From Sipunculus nudus (Eukaryota > Annelida > Sipuncula > Golfingiida > Sipunculidae): a stretch of DNA of 64,000 bases. Below the pieces are notes generated by a model. The model saw nothing but the letters and a program-made list of their open reading frames with translations, was not told where the DNA came from and did not search any database. The DNA is taken from the NCBI GenBank assembly GCA_026874595.1, contig CM049319.1:38259473-38323472 (forward strand), written 5' to 3'. The translations under genes and the position numbers were made by a program. Numbering within the stretch: the stretch's first letter is position 1; every line of letters starts with the position of its first letter. Positions 1 through 13,400 of the stretch are shown in pieces.

Positions 1-1317
1 AAAATAAATACACCTGTTTAACTGACACAGACGTCCTCCCCAGCCTACTACAGAAAGCCTCAATGTTCTGAGGCATGGGTTGGTTTATCAAGAGTATGTG
101 ACCTAACATAAGAACTGCTCCATGTAAAAGGACATTTAGAATTGTTTAAATTTCCAACAGAGGTGATGATACAAGTTGAATCTTTCAAAAAGATATCATT
201 AAAACTATTTTATTATCACTGTTTATGTGTACAGGCTCTTTTAAGTTCACTGAGATTATTTATCTACTGGTAATACAGACTGGAGAAAATGTGGAATGTT
301 ACTTAATTTAGCTCAAGACATTTTTATTATAATTTTTTTATTTCTATATTAATGGATAGGCTCATGGTTTGTTGGTGGAATTCTCTACTGAATGAGGCTG
401 AAAGTAAAGATATCATGAGAAAGACATGTTAATATCACGCCTTCTGGATTTCAGTTTCTGTTAGTATGGGGTTATGCATAACCAAAATCTATTGTTAAAA
501 CAGATCAAATCTCGTTGGTTCTATAAAAAAGCACAATTCTGCATATTTGACGCAGTGCTGAGATTAACACTGAGGACCTTATACCATGTCAACACCTAAA
601 CCACTAGACAGAGTCTTACTTGGTTTACTAAGGGATAACTGTGATATCAAGTCAATTATTACATTATAGAATTAAACTATAAGCAGGATAATGTATTGGA
701 CTAGAAAAGAGTTGACATTGTGAAATATATAATTATATTGAGGATTAAAGTCATACTGTAAATGACAATAGTGACAATGTGTGGACAACAGAATTTAGTG
801 GCTTGTCTTAAGTTAATAGACTTAAATGCCAAATACTGGGATAAGCATCTGCCTTACAGTACATGTTGAAAGTGGCTTGTTGTGTATTAATATAACATTA
901 TGCCAGGCTGTTGGCATTGAGAGCTACTTTTCCACTTAATAATATATTTCGGAAGTGTCAAAATGCTTAACACACATTATCTCTGGTATGGCTATCTGTC
1001 ACATCCAATGAAATACTGAAACAGATGGAGTTTAACAAGTGTGACAAACAATAACCATATAACCATTAGTAAACTTGCAGTTGACATTTTTTTTTTTAGA
1101 TTTCATGGATGATTCATTATAATTCATGCAGTAATTAAACTGTGCCATAAATGAACATTCACAAGCATAGTAATGTACCTGGTGGTGGCCTTCATATTAT
1201 TTACACTGTTAATGGGAATCTTACTGGTGGCAAATATATGAGGATCAAACTGGCTGTGCACTTACAGGCTCCATGAAAGCTGTGGGTAAGAAAGAGGTGG
1301 GAGTTAGGGGTACATAC
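1..1317. other. Intron sequence below exon 25
   Basis: This is AT-rich intron after the exon 25 donor. I see no further exon, TIR element or tandem array here. The remaining phosphatase-domain exons must lie below position 1. Confidence 0.5.
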
Positions 1318-1458
1318 TGCGGTCTTTACGGCCAAAACTCATCCTCCTAGGATCCAGGCGAGAGAGCAAGGACATGCCACTTGTCCGGGTAGGACCGGGT
1401 AACTGAGCAGTGCTACGTCGCACTGTGTGTGAAGTCTTTGCTGAGCTATCATTGTGCG
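1318..1458 (-). CDS. Sbf: Sbf exon 25 (probable; disordered insert, possibly a cassette exon)
   Basis: It encodes [20 protein letters not shown], then [20 protein letters not shown] and FGRKDR, a basic Ser-rich segment without a secure vertebrate counterpart. Support is a good acceptor (TTTTTTGTGTATTAG), a consensus donor (GCA|GTATGT), an open 47-codon frame and phase 1 at both ends compatible with exon 24. The symmetric phase means it could be skipped without a frameshift. It lies 14.3 kb from exon 24. Confidence 0.62.
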
Positions 1459-4400
1459 CTAATACACAAAAAACAAACATACACCAAACACCATCAACTA
1501 AACAAGGCGACACCTGCTCTGTGATAGGAGTGGTTGAGGCAGTAAATATCAGTTAATGTTTCCATGGGACACCAAATATCTGCCTGCATGCTCATGTCAT
1601 CGCTCATTATGGGTAAGAAGGCAAACTTGTATAAAAGTTAACATTTACATTATTTAAAACTGCCAATGCAAACACTGCTTTCAAAATTTTATTTTATTTT
1701 TTAAAATAAGACTTAAAAATCAATTGTTGTCAGACTTGTATGCAAACTTGTAAAATAATGTTCATTTACACTCTTTAGATGATACAGTTGAAGAGAATTT
1801 CCAAATTTTGGCATGACCTTTATAATTCATACAGGCATCATACTCCTATCACAAAGCCTTGAGCAGTCAAATTAAACCAGGATGAACCACAATTAGTATC
1901 AAATAACCAACATCTGTGTACAAGCTCTGGGCACACCATATATGTTAGTCACAGGTCATGCAAGTCATGCACACTATATACAGAAACATTTCTTTTCAGC
2001 TAGAATCATGCAAGTCTGCAGGACTTTGATACAATGTTTGCATGAATGTTTGTTGAATTTATTTTGATAATTTTGGCAGAATATCTTGAAAAGAAAGAGA
2101 ATGGGTAAAGTGACTCAAAACAATAGTTTATGGAGTAAAATTACAAGAGACCCATGAACCATTTAGTTTGTTTGTAATAAGCATGTGGAAATGAGTACAT
2201 ACTCAAATAGTACACCATTTTAGGAATAGAAATTAATTTTGGACCTATAATTTAACATCAGTTGGATATGTGATGTCTTTTCTGGAACTACTTTCAGGTA
2301 AAGAGTCTGTTTTTAGCCAAAGGTAGAAGAATTGGGTTCACTGATTATATTATTATATATAATCTCTCTACTAATGGCATGGCAATAGGCAAAGTAGCCT
2401 ATAGCTTTTGTAATGGTATAATGGAGATCAGAATTAAAAGGTAAAATTAAAAGTTTGTCACTAAACATGTATAAAGTGGGTCTAGTGAACAGGGCAGGTG
2501 AAGTCATTTCACAAGCTGTCTATTTTTCACTCTCCATGTGGAAAATACACAACTGAGTCCTGACATCATGTCAATCTTTAAAATATATACTTACTGCATA
2601 TATAACAAGTGACCCATGGGTCATGACGCTCAGCTGCCAAGCATGACCTGCGACATCATGGGCTGTGATTCACAACTTCTAGCAAAATTGTTGCAGAACC
2701 TATATGCCAATTTTGTTACAACTTTCTACGTTGCCATAAATTCTTATCATATATGTCTGGTTAAAACATAGTGAATGATGGTCTGAGGCAAAATGTATGG
2801 TTGTTGAGCTGTCAGGAACTAATCCCACAGCTTGCTCGATACCTGTCAGTCTCAAAAGGAATACCACACAGGCCACATATAAGATCAAAATATAGCAAAA
2901 GATCAAGGAAATCCATGCAAAAATTATTGTGAAATGGGTGCTTCCATATTAATTTTTATTCAATACAAGCCAACTGTACTGAGCTTTCATAAATGATGGT
3001 CATATTTATTAAGAAATCTTTGACCCAATGCAAGATTACATTAATATACATCCCACTGCATTCACTTTAATAGTTCTTGAGATAATATGTTCTAAAGGAA
3101 TTTAATGATGGCTTCCTGGTGGCCATATTGGATTTCTGACAGGTCGGAAATTGAACAACAAACATCCTCTAAAAGGGACCAAACATCATAAAAAAATCAC
3201 AGAAACTGCCCTGGCAAAAGGATTTCTAAAATGGATACCTGGCAGACATAATGGTTTTCTGACAAGTCTGACATTTGATATCACACATCTTCCAATAAGA
3301 CACTAAACTTGTAGCAATTGCTCCAAAAAAAAGTAACAGTAATGAATGTCCAAAACAATTCAAAAGGCATGATCAGGTTGGAGAGCTCTCATATCAGATT
3401 TATGAACATGCAAATGTAAAAAGTGCAAGTCCAATTTGTTTAAATTATCAGCTTGCTGTTCAATGGGGTCAGTAGGGTAGGTAAACTGCAAAACCTAAAA
3501 GAAAAGAAATGCCGAAAGCATCACTAAGAGTCTTGTAATCAATAAAGCCATCCTAAATCAAGGTACAGACCCACATATTATCAGAATAAACACTTGCTGG
3601 TGATCTGATGATTTGTATAATAATATTCAGATATCTAGAAAACTAAGTTAATTGCTATGATTCCATGATATAAACTGCAAAATGTTCCCATCATTTTATA
3701 AATCAGTAGCTAAACCTTAACACTTAACTCTCATAGTCTTAATGCCTGGCCAAAGCATTTCTGGCAACAGTGTTTTTGTTATGCACTATTGATATATCCT
3801 TGTCACTCCATGAGCTGATACAAAAGGGAGTAATATATCACAAGTGTCACTGACAATTATTGGCACACAGTGAGATGTACCAGTTGTGAGGGCCATGGTT
3901 ATATATACAAGACTAGATGTGTCGAAACGACACAAATGCCCCCGCCTTGGGCAAATTAGAAACATTTGTTAAATTTTGAAAAAATTTTTAAGTTCAGGAG
4001 GTGTGGTATGGTCAAAAGTAGGTCAACAAGAGCAAAATGCATACTCCATCTGTAACGGGTCAATATCAAGCAACACACCAAAAATCAGGCCAGTATCTGC
4101 AGGCATTGTGAAAAAAAGTCCATACATGTGCATTTTTCATAAAAATTTCTGTCTTTCATGAAATTTTCTAAGTACAGGAGCCGTAAAACGGTCAAAAGTA
4201 GGTAAACCGGGACGAACCAGGAAATCGATCTGTAACTGGTCATTATCTGCCCACACACCAAAAATCAGGCCAATATCTGCAGGCATTGCGAAAAAAAGTC
4301 TGTACATGTGTATTTGTCATGAAAATGTCTATTTTTCATGAAATTTTCAATGTTCAAGAGCCGTAAAATGGTCAAAAGAAGGTTAACTGGGACGAAACAC

Positions 4401-7400
4401 AAACTTGATCTGTAACTGGTTTATATCTGCCCACACACCAAAAATCAGGCCAATATCTGCAGGCATTGTGAAAACAAGGGACCTATGGGTCACGACGCTC
4501 AGCTGTTATATATGATAAAAAAAATATTATTTAGAAATGAGGCACATGCTGGTTTTGTGTGGTAATAAATATAAGCTGTATTATGAGTTGTTGTTGTTTA
4601 GCTTATGTATGATTTTGATAGTACCTTTGGAGACAGGGAAGAGGATTGATTTCATTTATTTTATTAACAATTGGAGTACTATTGTCACACAGATTTTGAC
4701 TTGGCCATATAACTTATAAGCAGAACATATAATATAAGAGTTTAACTATTTATTAAAAAAAAATTACAAATATTGTCCCAAATATAATTTTTATTAAAAA
4801 TAATAAGAGAATCATATGATTGTTTAAAATGAAATATAACTGATATGATTATTAAAATAATATTAAAGAATATATTCATGAATGCATTCATGAATACATT
4901 TTGAAAGTATTTGCACGAGTATTCATATACTTTCATTTTTACCTGAATTCCCATTCTTTATGCAAGAAATTTTATAATGGAGTACATAATCATATTCGTA
5001 TTTAAATACAATTACAAAGTATTAGCACCATGTCTGGTATTTATTCAATTTTCACCAAACAATGATGTTGAGAATCCAGAATATACAAAATTCACACATT
5101 TAAATAATGATCATAAGTACCTGGTTTTATGGCTTTTATTTATATTAAAAAATAACTGTAAAAAATTCATTTTGGACTAATTTCACATCAATGTACACAC
5201 TAGACACAGTAGGAATCTAGATTAATATTATCAACTGCATCTTTGTCTATCATTAATTTCCTTCATATGATCCCTAATGATTAGTAATGAATAATATGAT
5301 TTACTTCTTTATCATTAAAATTGAACTGAAAAATGCCATAGGTGACTGCATGGTGTTATTTGGAATATGTGACATTCTACCCATCGATACAAGATTCTTA
5401 TATCATCAGTAACTGCAAGTTAATTTCCTGTTATTATAAACTAACAAATTCCTTTTCTATTTTTCTTTAATTTGTTATTAAAAACCAATAAAAATTTATT
5501 TATTTGTTGTTTATTGTTATGTTGTTGGTTAAAACTACTAGATGAGTTGGGTTGGACACCTGGATCAACTGTGGCTGGCCATAAGCTGCCTGGATTCCTG
5601 TATGCCTCGCCTCAAGCGTGCATAATTTGATGAAAGGTCAACAAGGTCAACATACAGGTGACTCAAGAGGGGCTGGAGAGAGCCAAAGTCTGACAGGGTC
5701 TCATAAAAAACATTAATAAAAGCTACAATTTTTGGCCAATTTCTTTCAGCTTTCTAAACTAAAAAGCTGAAATCCTTATGTGTGCATGATATGAAAATTA
5801 TATCAACAGTGCTCACGGGAAACAAAGGTGCCATGGTCACAGTTGGGCAAAATTTAAGGTACTAATTTTATATTTATACTAATAACTTATAAAATTTGAA
5901 AAATTCAGAACTAATTTTGGGTATTCAATTGAATCTTGATTAAATAATGTTACATCCCTGACAAAAAAATCTCTAGCAATGCCCTTGTTAAGGGAGTAAA
6001 TATATTTCTTGATTTTTTACAAAGTGCATTATGTTTGGGCCCATAACTTAAAACAATTACGCAATACTGACATCATTCTGGGATGTGCATAGAGAATGAA
6101 AAATATGTATATTGTTTATGATTAAAGTCAGATCAGTGGTTTTGATATTAGGCAGTCTTGAAGTGTAACAATGGGTTTTTAATGGAAAAATGAAGTTTTT
6201 CATTAATATCTCGAAGGTATTACGTCCTAGTGACCAAATTCTTGGCATGGTAGGGGATTTTGGAGACATCTAACTGTATGCTGAATTTTAAGGAACTTAG
6301 AGCTGAAGCTGGGGAGCTGAGCTTTTGCAAACTGCATAACACTAGCTTGATGTAAACAATATGTTACAAGGTGCTTGAAAACTTGATTAAAATCTACAGT
6401 TTTTGATCAACTGGTTTGAAATTTTTGGTGTTAACAGTTGAAATGCTGACAAAAACATGCTGTGAAAATTAAATCCACAGTACTTACAGGAAAAAAAACG
6501 TGCCATGGTCAAAGTTGGGCAAAATTTAAGGTACCAATTTTTTATTTTTATTAATATTTTAAAAAATTTAAAAGATTTTCATCTAATTTTGGGTATACAA
6601 TTAAATTTTGATTAATTGAAGTTATATTACTGGAAAAAAGGTCCACAGCTTTAACATTTTTTGTGTTAAGTGATCAAATATCTTTCCTTATTTTTTTCAA
6701 AATGCATTATGTTTGGGCCCAGAACTTTTTTAAATTAAATAATACAGACATAATTTCTGGCATGTACATAGGAACTATATAGAGGAATATTTATGGTAAA
6801 TATGAGGAAAAACAGATGAGTGGTTTTGATATTAGGCAGTCCTAAAGTGTGAAAATAGGTTTTTAATAAAAAATTAAGGTTTTTCCTTAATTTCTCAAAG
6901 GAACGAAGTTGCAAAGACCCAGTTTTCGGCTTGGTAGGAGATCTTGGGGACATCTAACATTATGCCGAATTTTGGATTCCTAGGTCTTACGGTTTCAAAA
7001 CGTGCCACATCTACGGACGGACGGACGGACGGACGGACGGACGGACGGACGGACGGACAGACGGACGGACGACGGACAATGGACCACGACTATAGCTCAG
7101 ATGACTTATAGTCAGCTGAGCTAAAAAGTCTGTACATGTGTATTTGTCATGAAAGTTCATATTTTTCATGAAAATTTCTATGTTCAGGAGCAGTAAAACA
7201 GTCAAAAGTAGGTCAAGAGGGACGAAACACGAACTCGATCTGTAACTGGTCAATATCTGCCTACACATAAAAAATCAGGGCAATACCTGCAGGCATTGCG
7301 AAAAAATGTCTGTACATGTGCATTTGTCATGATTATTTCTATTTTTCATGAAAATTTCTATGTTCAGGAGCCGTAAAACGGTCAAAAGTAGGTCAACTGG

Positions 7401-10400
7401 GATGAAACGCGAACTCGCTCTGTAACTGGTCGCTATCTGCCCACACACCAAAAATCAGGCCAATATATGCAGGCATTGCGAAAAAAAGTCCGTACAACTG
7501 TTTGATTTCGGAATGACGGAATGACGGACATGGCTTTGTGGCAGGGGCATAAAAACAAGAAAAATGGAGATGGTCTACAAAATTAGTTATTGTGAACATC
7601 CCTGACCTATTACCTTGGCCTTTTGCCCACATATCAACTGGATTCTTTCTAAATGATGGGTAACTACTAACCACTTACATCTGGCCGGGTGTAATTACTT
7701 GGCAACCAATGAGTGAATAACTTAGACCTGCAACCTTTAACCTCCTGACCAGCTGACCTCAAAATCAATTAGTTATTTCTTCATGCAAAAAGACCAATAA
7801 ATATGAAGTTTGAATCACATTCAGTGATGCATAGATGTGGCATATGTGAAAGACTGAAGGTTTGGGTTGAACAGTTTCACTTAAAATATGTTCACAACAA
7901 TTTAGAACAATATTGTGACCTTGACCTTTGGAACTCAACATCAATAGGCTTCTTCCCCTATTGGTAGGTAAGCCATATATGACAGATGGAAAATATAGAT
8001 TGAAAAGTTTGCCTGAAAATGACTTCACGCAAGAAGAGGGTGCTGTGAACTTGACCTTTGACCTCAAAATCAACAGGTCTTTTCCCCTGTTGGCAGAGAA
8101 GCGATATCAGTGCTGAAAGGTTTGGAATGAAAGGTCCAGCTTGAAATGTGTCCACAACCTTTTCAAAATTTGACCTTGTGACCTCAACATCTATATCATT
8201 CTTCTCCCACTTAGTAGGTGAGCTATATGTGAAAGATCAAAGAATTGGGATGAAAGGTTTGGCTTAAAATGCATCCACAGGCTTTTCAAAGAAGTTGGTT
8301 CTGTGACCCTGACCTTTGACCTTGTGACCTCAAAATAATTATGGTTCTTCCCCTGTTGGTAGGTGAGCTGTATGTGAAAGATGAAAGGTTTGGGATGAAA
8401 ATTTTGGCTAAAAGAATTATTTCTGGGGGGTGCAAACACACCCCATAACTTCGAGAATATAGGTTGCAGTGACCTTAATTCAGGTTTGCAAGGAGATCTT
8501 TTTAGAACCTCTAAGACTGCACAAGGTTCATGGCCCTAGCCCCTACAGTTACAATTTGTGCCCTGCTAACGGACGGACGGCCAGCCGGCCGGCCGGACAG
8601 ACGGAAGGACAACGGACAAAGACCCATAGCTATAGCCCAGCATGACTGAAAGTCAGCTGAGCTAAAAATATACCAGGGGTAAGCTATGGTTGTTTAAGTT
8701 AGATCTGAGCTAGTGGGATTAGTTTAACTATTATGTCTCCTCGAAAGTTTGGTATCAGCCTCATTAATGTAAGGGGATATGACATTTCAGCATGGAGGAG
8801 GACATGCACTTGCAAACATATAAACTGCAAATATGGTTAAACAGTTGATATATTATGTGCCTTAAGGTCAGTGCTGTTACCAGTGAGGTGGCATGTAGCA
8901 CAGTATTGTGTTCTAGGGACTTAATATTTCTTTAAAAGCTTCTTACTTTAATACTAATTATTGTATGATCATAAATTATGGATCATTAAAGGTCTGGAGT
9001 TCTGCTTTTGAATTATGACTTTTTTTTAAAAATTGGCGCAATACAGGAGAAAACATGCCAATTTTGCCTGTTTTCATGTTTCATCCCATTCTTAGCCCTC
9101 TATTCATCAGGTTTAAACTTTTCTAATGGGAAACTCACCAGAATGAAATGTTGTAATGTGACTGTTAGTAGTTATTGACTTGGAAAATAATATATGCCAT
9201 GGCCATATCATTGTTATGTGGCCAGCAGTTACCTTGTTGAATAAGAAGCATATTCCTTTTCACATTCAAAAGTTTACCTGCAGAACTAAAGGTTCAATGC
9301 TGTCCACAAAAAGTGTCTAATGACACTAGGATTTTGTGTGTGCATTGTCAGGAATTGTTAAAATTAGCTAGTGAATCATCTGAGAATCCTGATGGTACAG
9401 GTTGAATGGTTCCATATTAAATTTTATAGAGGCAAGTGTCCATAGATTTCATCCCCTTTTTAAATCAATTTATTTTGATTAGTTAATGAAAGTTGTCAAT
9501 GTTCAAAATTATTTCTGAAAGAACAAGTCAAGAAGGGTCTTCAATAACACCAAGTGTTTGACTGAAATGGTTCAATAAGCAGTGGTTTCTCAGCACAGAG
9601 TTTTGTCCATAAATTCAGTCCCCTCTGATTATGAGAAATTACCATTCTGACCTCTTTTTCAAAATTTTATCAATCCTGAATTAACAGTGATGAAATCACC
9701 CAGAGTTGAGGAATGTATAGGGTTCTTTTCGGCAAAATTAAAAAATACTGAAAATGATCAAATTAGTTAAGTTTTTTTCACTATGGAATATATATATATG
9801 ATGTTTAAATAGGAAATTTTTCTAGAAATATTATTAAGCTCCAACAATGTCAGATCCTTATTCTACTGTAAAGCTTCATTCTTGAGTCCCTTATGAAACA
9901 ATTGAGAACACAATACTGTGCTACATGCCAGGTAGGAGATTATGCAGGGCCAGCAAGAGTAAATGACCTACCAATGACTTTGTTTTTGTTAGGTGATCTC
10001 ACCAAAAGTCTCCTGTATCTTGATTTGGAAACTGATGACCCTAAAGGTAGTAAAATGCGCCTTTCTAATTCACGGCAATGACAGCAAAGTTTTGTCTCAT
10101 AGCTTTTAAGGAATTTGTTCACAGCTCGACAGCCTCTTAAGAAAAAGCAGCCATTTCCAAAAACATAGAAATGTTTAAGTGTTAGTTAAAGCATATACAA
10201 AAGATGATAGCTCATATTTCATTATATCCAATAATGTAGGGTTAGCGATAATCTTCTGGCTGTAGTTCTACTTGGCATCAAAGGGTAAATACAGGCATTT
10301 GAGTCAAATGTATGAAGCCACATAAAACAGCCTCTAGCTTCAGTAATTGTGACAATAACTGTGCACATGTATTTTAAAGTCCCTGCTTTAATTAGAGATC

Positions 10401-13400
10401 AAGAACATGAGTTAGTATTTTCAACAAATGATCACCAAAATTACCTATGGCAATATAGATCACAGGAAAAATATATAAATACTTCAATTCAAAGGGCTAA
10501 AATTGAATAGTGGCTGTTTATTTTAATGGCAAAACATAAATTTTCTTAGAACTTTGCACAGATTTTGGCGACAGGTTCATTGTTACTTATTTAAGAGCTC
10601 TAGAGGTCACAAAATGAGCCCTGTTAACAGAAGAAGGGTATATCATTTCATTCACTTGACTTAGATGGGTAACACTGGGTATTCTCAGATTGACTGTTAT
10701 TTAAGCAAAGAGGGTAAACATCTCCAGCAGTTTCAGAAAGATAGGGATGAAGAGAAGCAGAAGCCAGCTGCAGCATCGTCAGATTTTGAGATGGTAAAGC
10801 CATTCAGAAGGGGATGCTAGGTCTGAACATCCATGCAAATCAACTTAATACATTACACATCTCAGTGTCCTTGTGTTTATAAATGGATGTGGCACTAAAT
10901 ATAAAACACTGACTGGGTCCTTACATAACCAGCCATGCTGCACTTAAAGGGTGTTTTGGATCAGTACAAGCAAATACTACAGAACACACCACAGTGTTTT
11001 ACTGCATCATGGTAATCATATTGTTCACAGAAAGGTACAAAATCTGGCTCAGGGTTTAGTTAAACAATAAATTATATCTTATGTTCAATTCCAGCTACAG
11101 TTAGCGTACTTCCATTATTGCATTTAGATGTTTTATCAATTTTTAACAGACTGTACTAGCAAGCTCAGTCTCCATCCATTTCTGAAGTTCAATTGTTAAA
11201 ATACAACTGACTATAAACTGTTGAAAATTATCACCAGCACTTGTATTTGAGTTTATTACTAATGGTATAAGACATTTTCACTACTCCAGGCTTTTACTGT
11301 GTTTACATCTCGCATCTGATGGTTCAACAAACTCAAAATACTGTAATTAAATGACCAATAAGGCAAATTTAAAACAGTAATTACTGGGTAATGACTAAGC
11401 TATTTACCTCTGTCTTTTTTTTTAATTCTTATATCATAGTCAGACTGGATAGTGATTACAATTAACAGCAAATATAGTCTAAAAATCTTAAGTGTTAAAC
11501 TGATAATAAGGGTTTAAGGTAATCCCATTTTATATCTTTTGTTGAAAGCAAGAAAGAAACACAGATTGAAAAACATATTTAGATAAAATTAAAACATAAA
11601 CCAAGTTTACAGTTCCTGTTGGTGTGATATTTATAACAGCTTACTGGACTTGATAAATCTTGAATCAAACATCATAACTGAACATCATGCAAACATTTTT
11701 CATACAGAAAGTGTTAGTTAAATCTAAAGTGACCATTAGAGGTGCATTTGCTGAACTAAGTGCCATTACATGTGCAAAAGGTGCATTAAAATCATTAAAT
11801 ACCCACATATTGTACAAAGTGCAACTATGTACACAAGTCCATATTTACATAATTTACAACTTTTTGATTCCCTTTTTTAAAAAAATCCATTGGAACAGGC
11901 AATTCTTGAGAGTTCCCCCTCATCCCCCCCCCCCCCCCCCCAAGGAAAGACCCTCCGCAGATCACCACAAACTCCAGAAACTCCACTTTAAACTGTAAAT
12001 ATGCTGATCAGACGCCAGTCTGATGGTCTGACTGCAGTGACAAGGTTGTGTTGAATGAAGTAGGTGTTACAGTAAGCCAGAGTCCAGGCCAGGGCGGAAG
12101 TCAAACTGGCATGCATGGCTATTTCAGAACTTTCTGTCATAGAAACAGTTGTTACCTAACAGGAAATACTTGATGAAGAATTAACAAATCAATTAACTGC
12201 TTTTGTAAGGTGTGATGCCAGAATTATGGTGACAAGTTGGAAACCCCATAGTAATTAGACTACCAGATCAAACTATTCATACCTGCTTTACTGTACAGTA
12301 CTAAATTCCAAGCACACAACCTTTGGTAATCTGTTCACACGATCTTAAAACCAGTAGATTAAAACCTTAATTAAGGCATGGAGAATAATATTAAATACCA
12401 GCTAAAACTGTCATTCTGACTGGTACGGTATGAGAACATTTTGGTTTATTCTTTTGTACAAAAGACAGGAAATCTCAGGTTGCTATCATAAAATTTACAA
12501 TGACATTACATGTACAGTATATTTTTCTTTGGAACATGGTAATTGTTGTGTTTAGCATGACAGATCTCACACAAAAACTAACCCTATCAGATGTGTGATA
12601 TAATGTGTACCATTTTATGATAAATATACAACATATTATGATGAGCACTGAATATGGACAATAACATAATCTGACCGGGACAGCAAACTGAAGGTATCAC
12701 TTCACTACACCAAATCACTGGATACAAACTGAATTACCAACACACAGCTGAACATCTCTGTACTGTCACACCAAATATACAAAAACAGCCAACACCAAGA
12801 CATGATATGATGAGTCACACTCCAGATATGGAAGAGGTCAGTGTTTCCAACAAGTTGTATCAGATATCTGAACTGTTTCAAATTAAGCCAAGGAGTAGTC
12901 AGGCTTTGGTTTAATGACTGGGCTGTTTTACAAGGAGCCCGGAGAGATATACAAGATAGTCAGATAACAACTGTTTAACAACTACCAAATGGAGACATGC
13001 AGCTGTCTGAGAGTTCAGCTAAATGTAACCAAGTGGGACATGAAGTTTCCTCACTAAACTGTGTCACATGGAGCTAGGAGGGACAGACTGGAAAGTTCAT
13101 GTCTGAATACTGATCTCTGTTACAGGGAGCAAGGAAGGACAGACTGGAAAGTTCATGTCTGAATACTGATCTCTGTTACAGGGAGCTAGGAAGGACAGAC
13201 TGGAAAGTTCATGTCTGAATACTGATCTCTGTTACAGGGAGCTAGGAGGGGCAGACTGGAAAGTTCATGTCTAAATACTGATCTCTGTTACAGGGAGCTA
13301 GGAACTGGAAAGTTCATGTCTGAATACTGATCTCTGTTACAGGGAGCTAGGAGGGACAAACTGGAAAGTTCATGTATGAACTCTTATCTCTGTTACAGGG

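Larger units (their letters stand above)
3912..7551. mobile_element. 180-bp-core repeat element inserted into copy A, itself interrupted
   Basis: It begins ACTAGATGTGTCGAAACGAC with ATGCCCCCGCC at 3936-3946, and ends GGCAGGGGCAT at 7540-7550, an 11-bp inverted repeat with one mismatch. Its body (3950-4473 and 7125-7500) is made of about 180-bp units containing AATCAGGCCAATATCTGCAG and CATTTGTCATGAAAATTTCT. The body is split at an A-run by another element (4474-7124). The same repeat occurs at 41387-41660, 44649-44750 and 45709-46934. Confidence 0.7.
2605..8665. mobile_element. Pearl/Helentron-like element copy A, split by a nested insertion
   Basis: It starts ACAAGTGACCCATGGGTCAT, continues ...GACGCTCAGCTG, and ends GTCAGCTGAGCTAA. 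A second copy at 56827-59492 has the same ends and order without interruption. Here the element is cut: 2605-3911 is the left part, 7552-8665 the right part, and 3912-7551 is foreign. The right part has tandem units carrying TGACCTTTGACCT, then a short ACGG-type tract (about 8570-8610), then an imperfect terminal hairpin (TAGCCCAGCATGACT and AGTCAGCTGAGCTA). No protein-coding capacity is seen, so it is a non-autonomous element. The class is inferred from structure (ends in CTAA, no target-site duplication seen). Confidence 0.75.

Noticed and set aside
2700-2906. Conserved-looking small protein, also at 57143-57349 on the minus strand
   Set aside because: Both lie at the same position in two copies of one repeat element. 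The similarity is that of the repeat, not of a gene.
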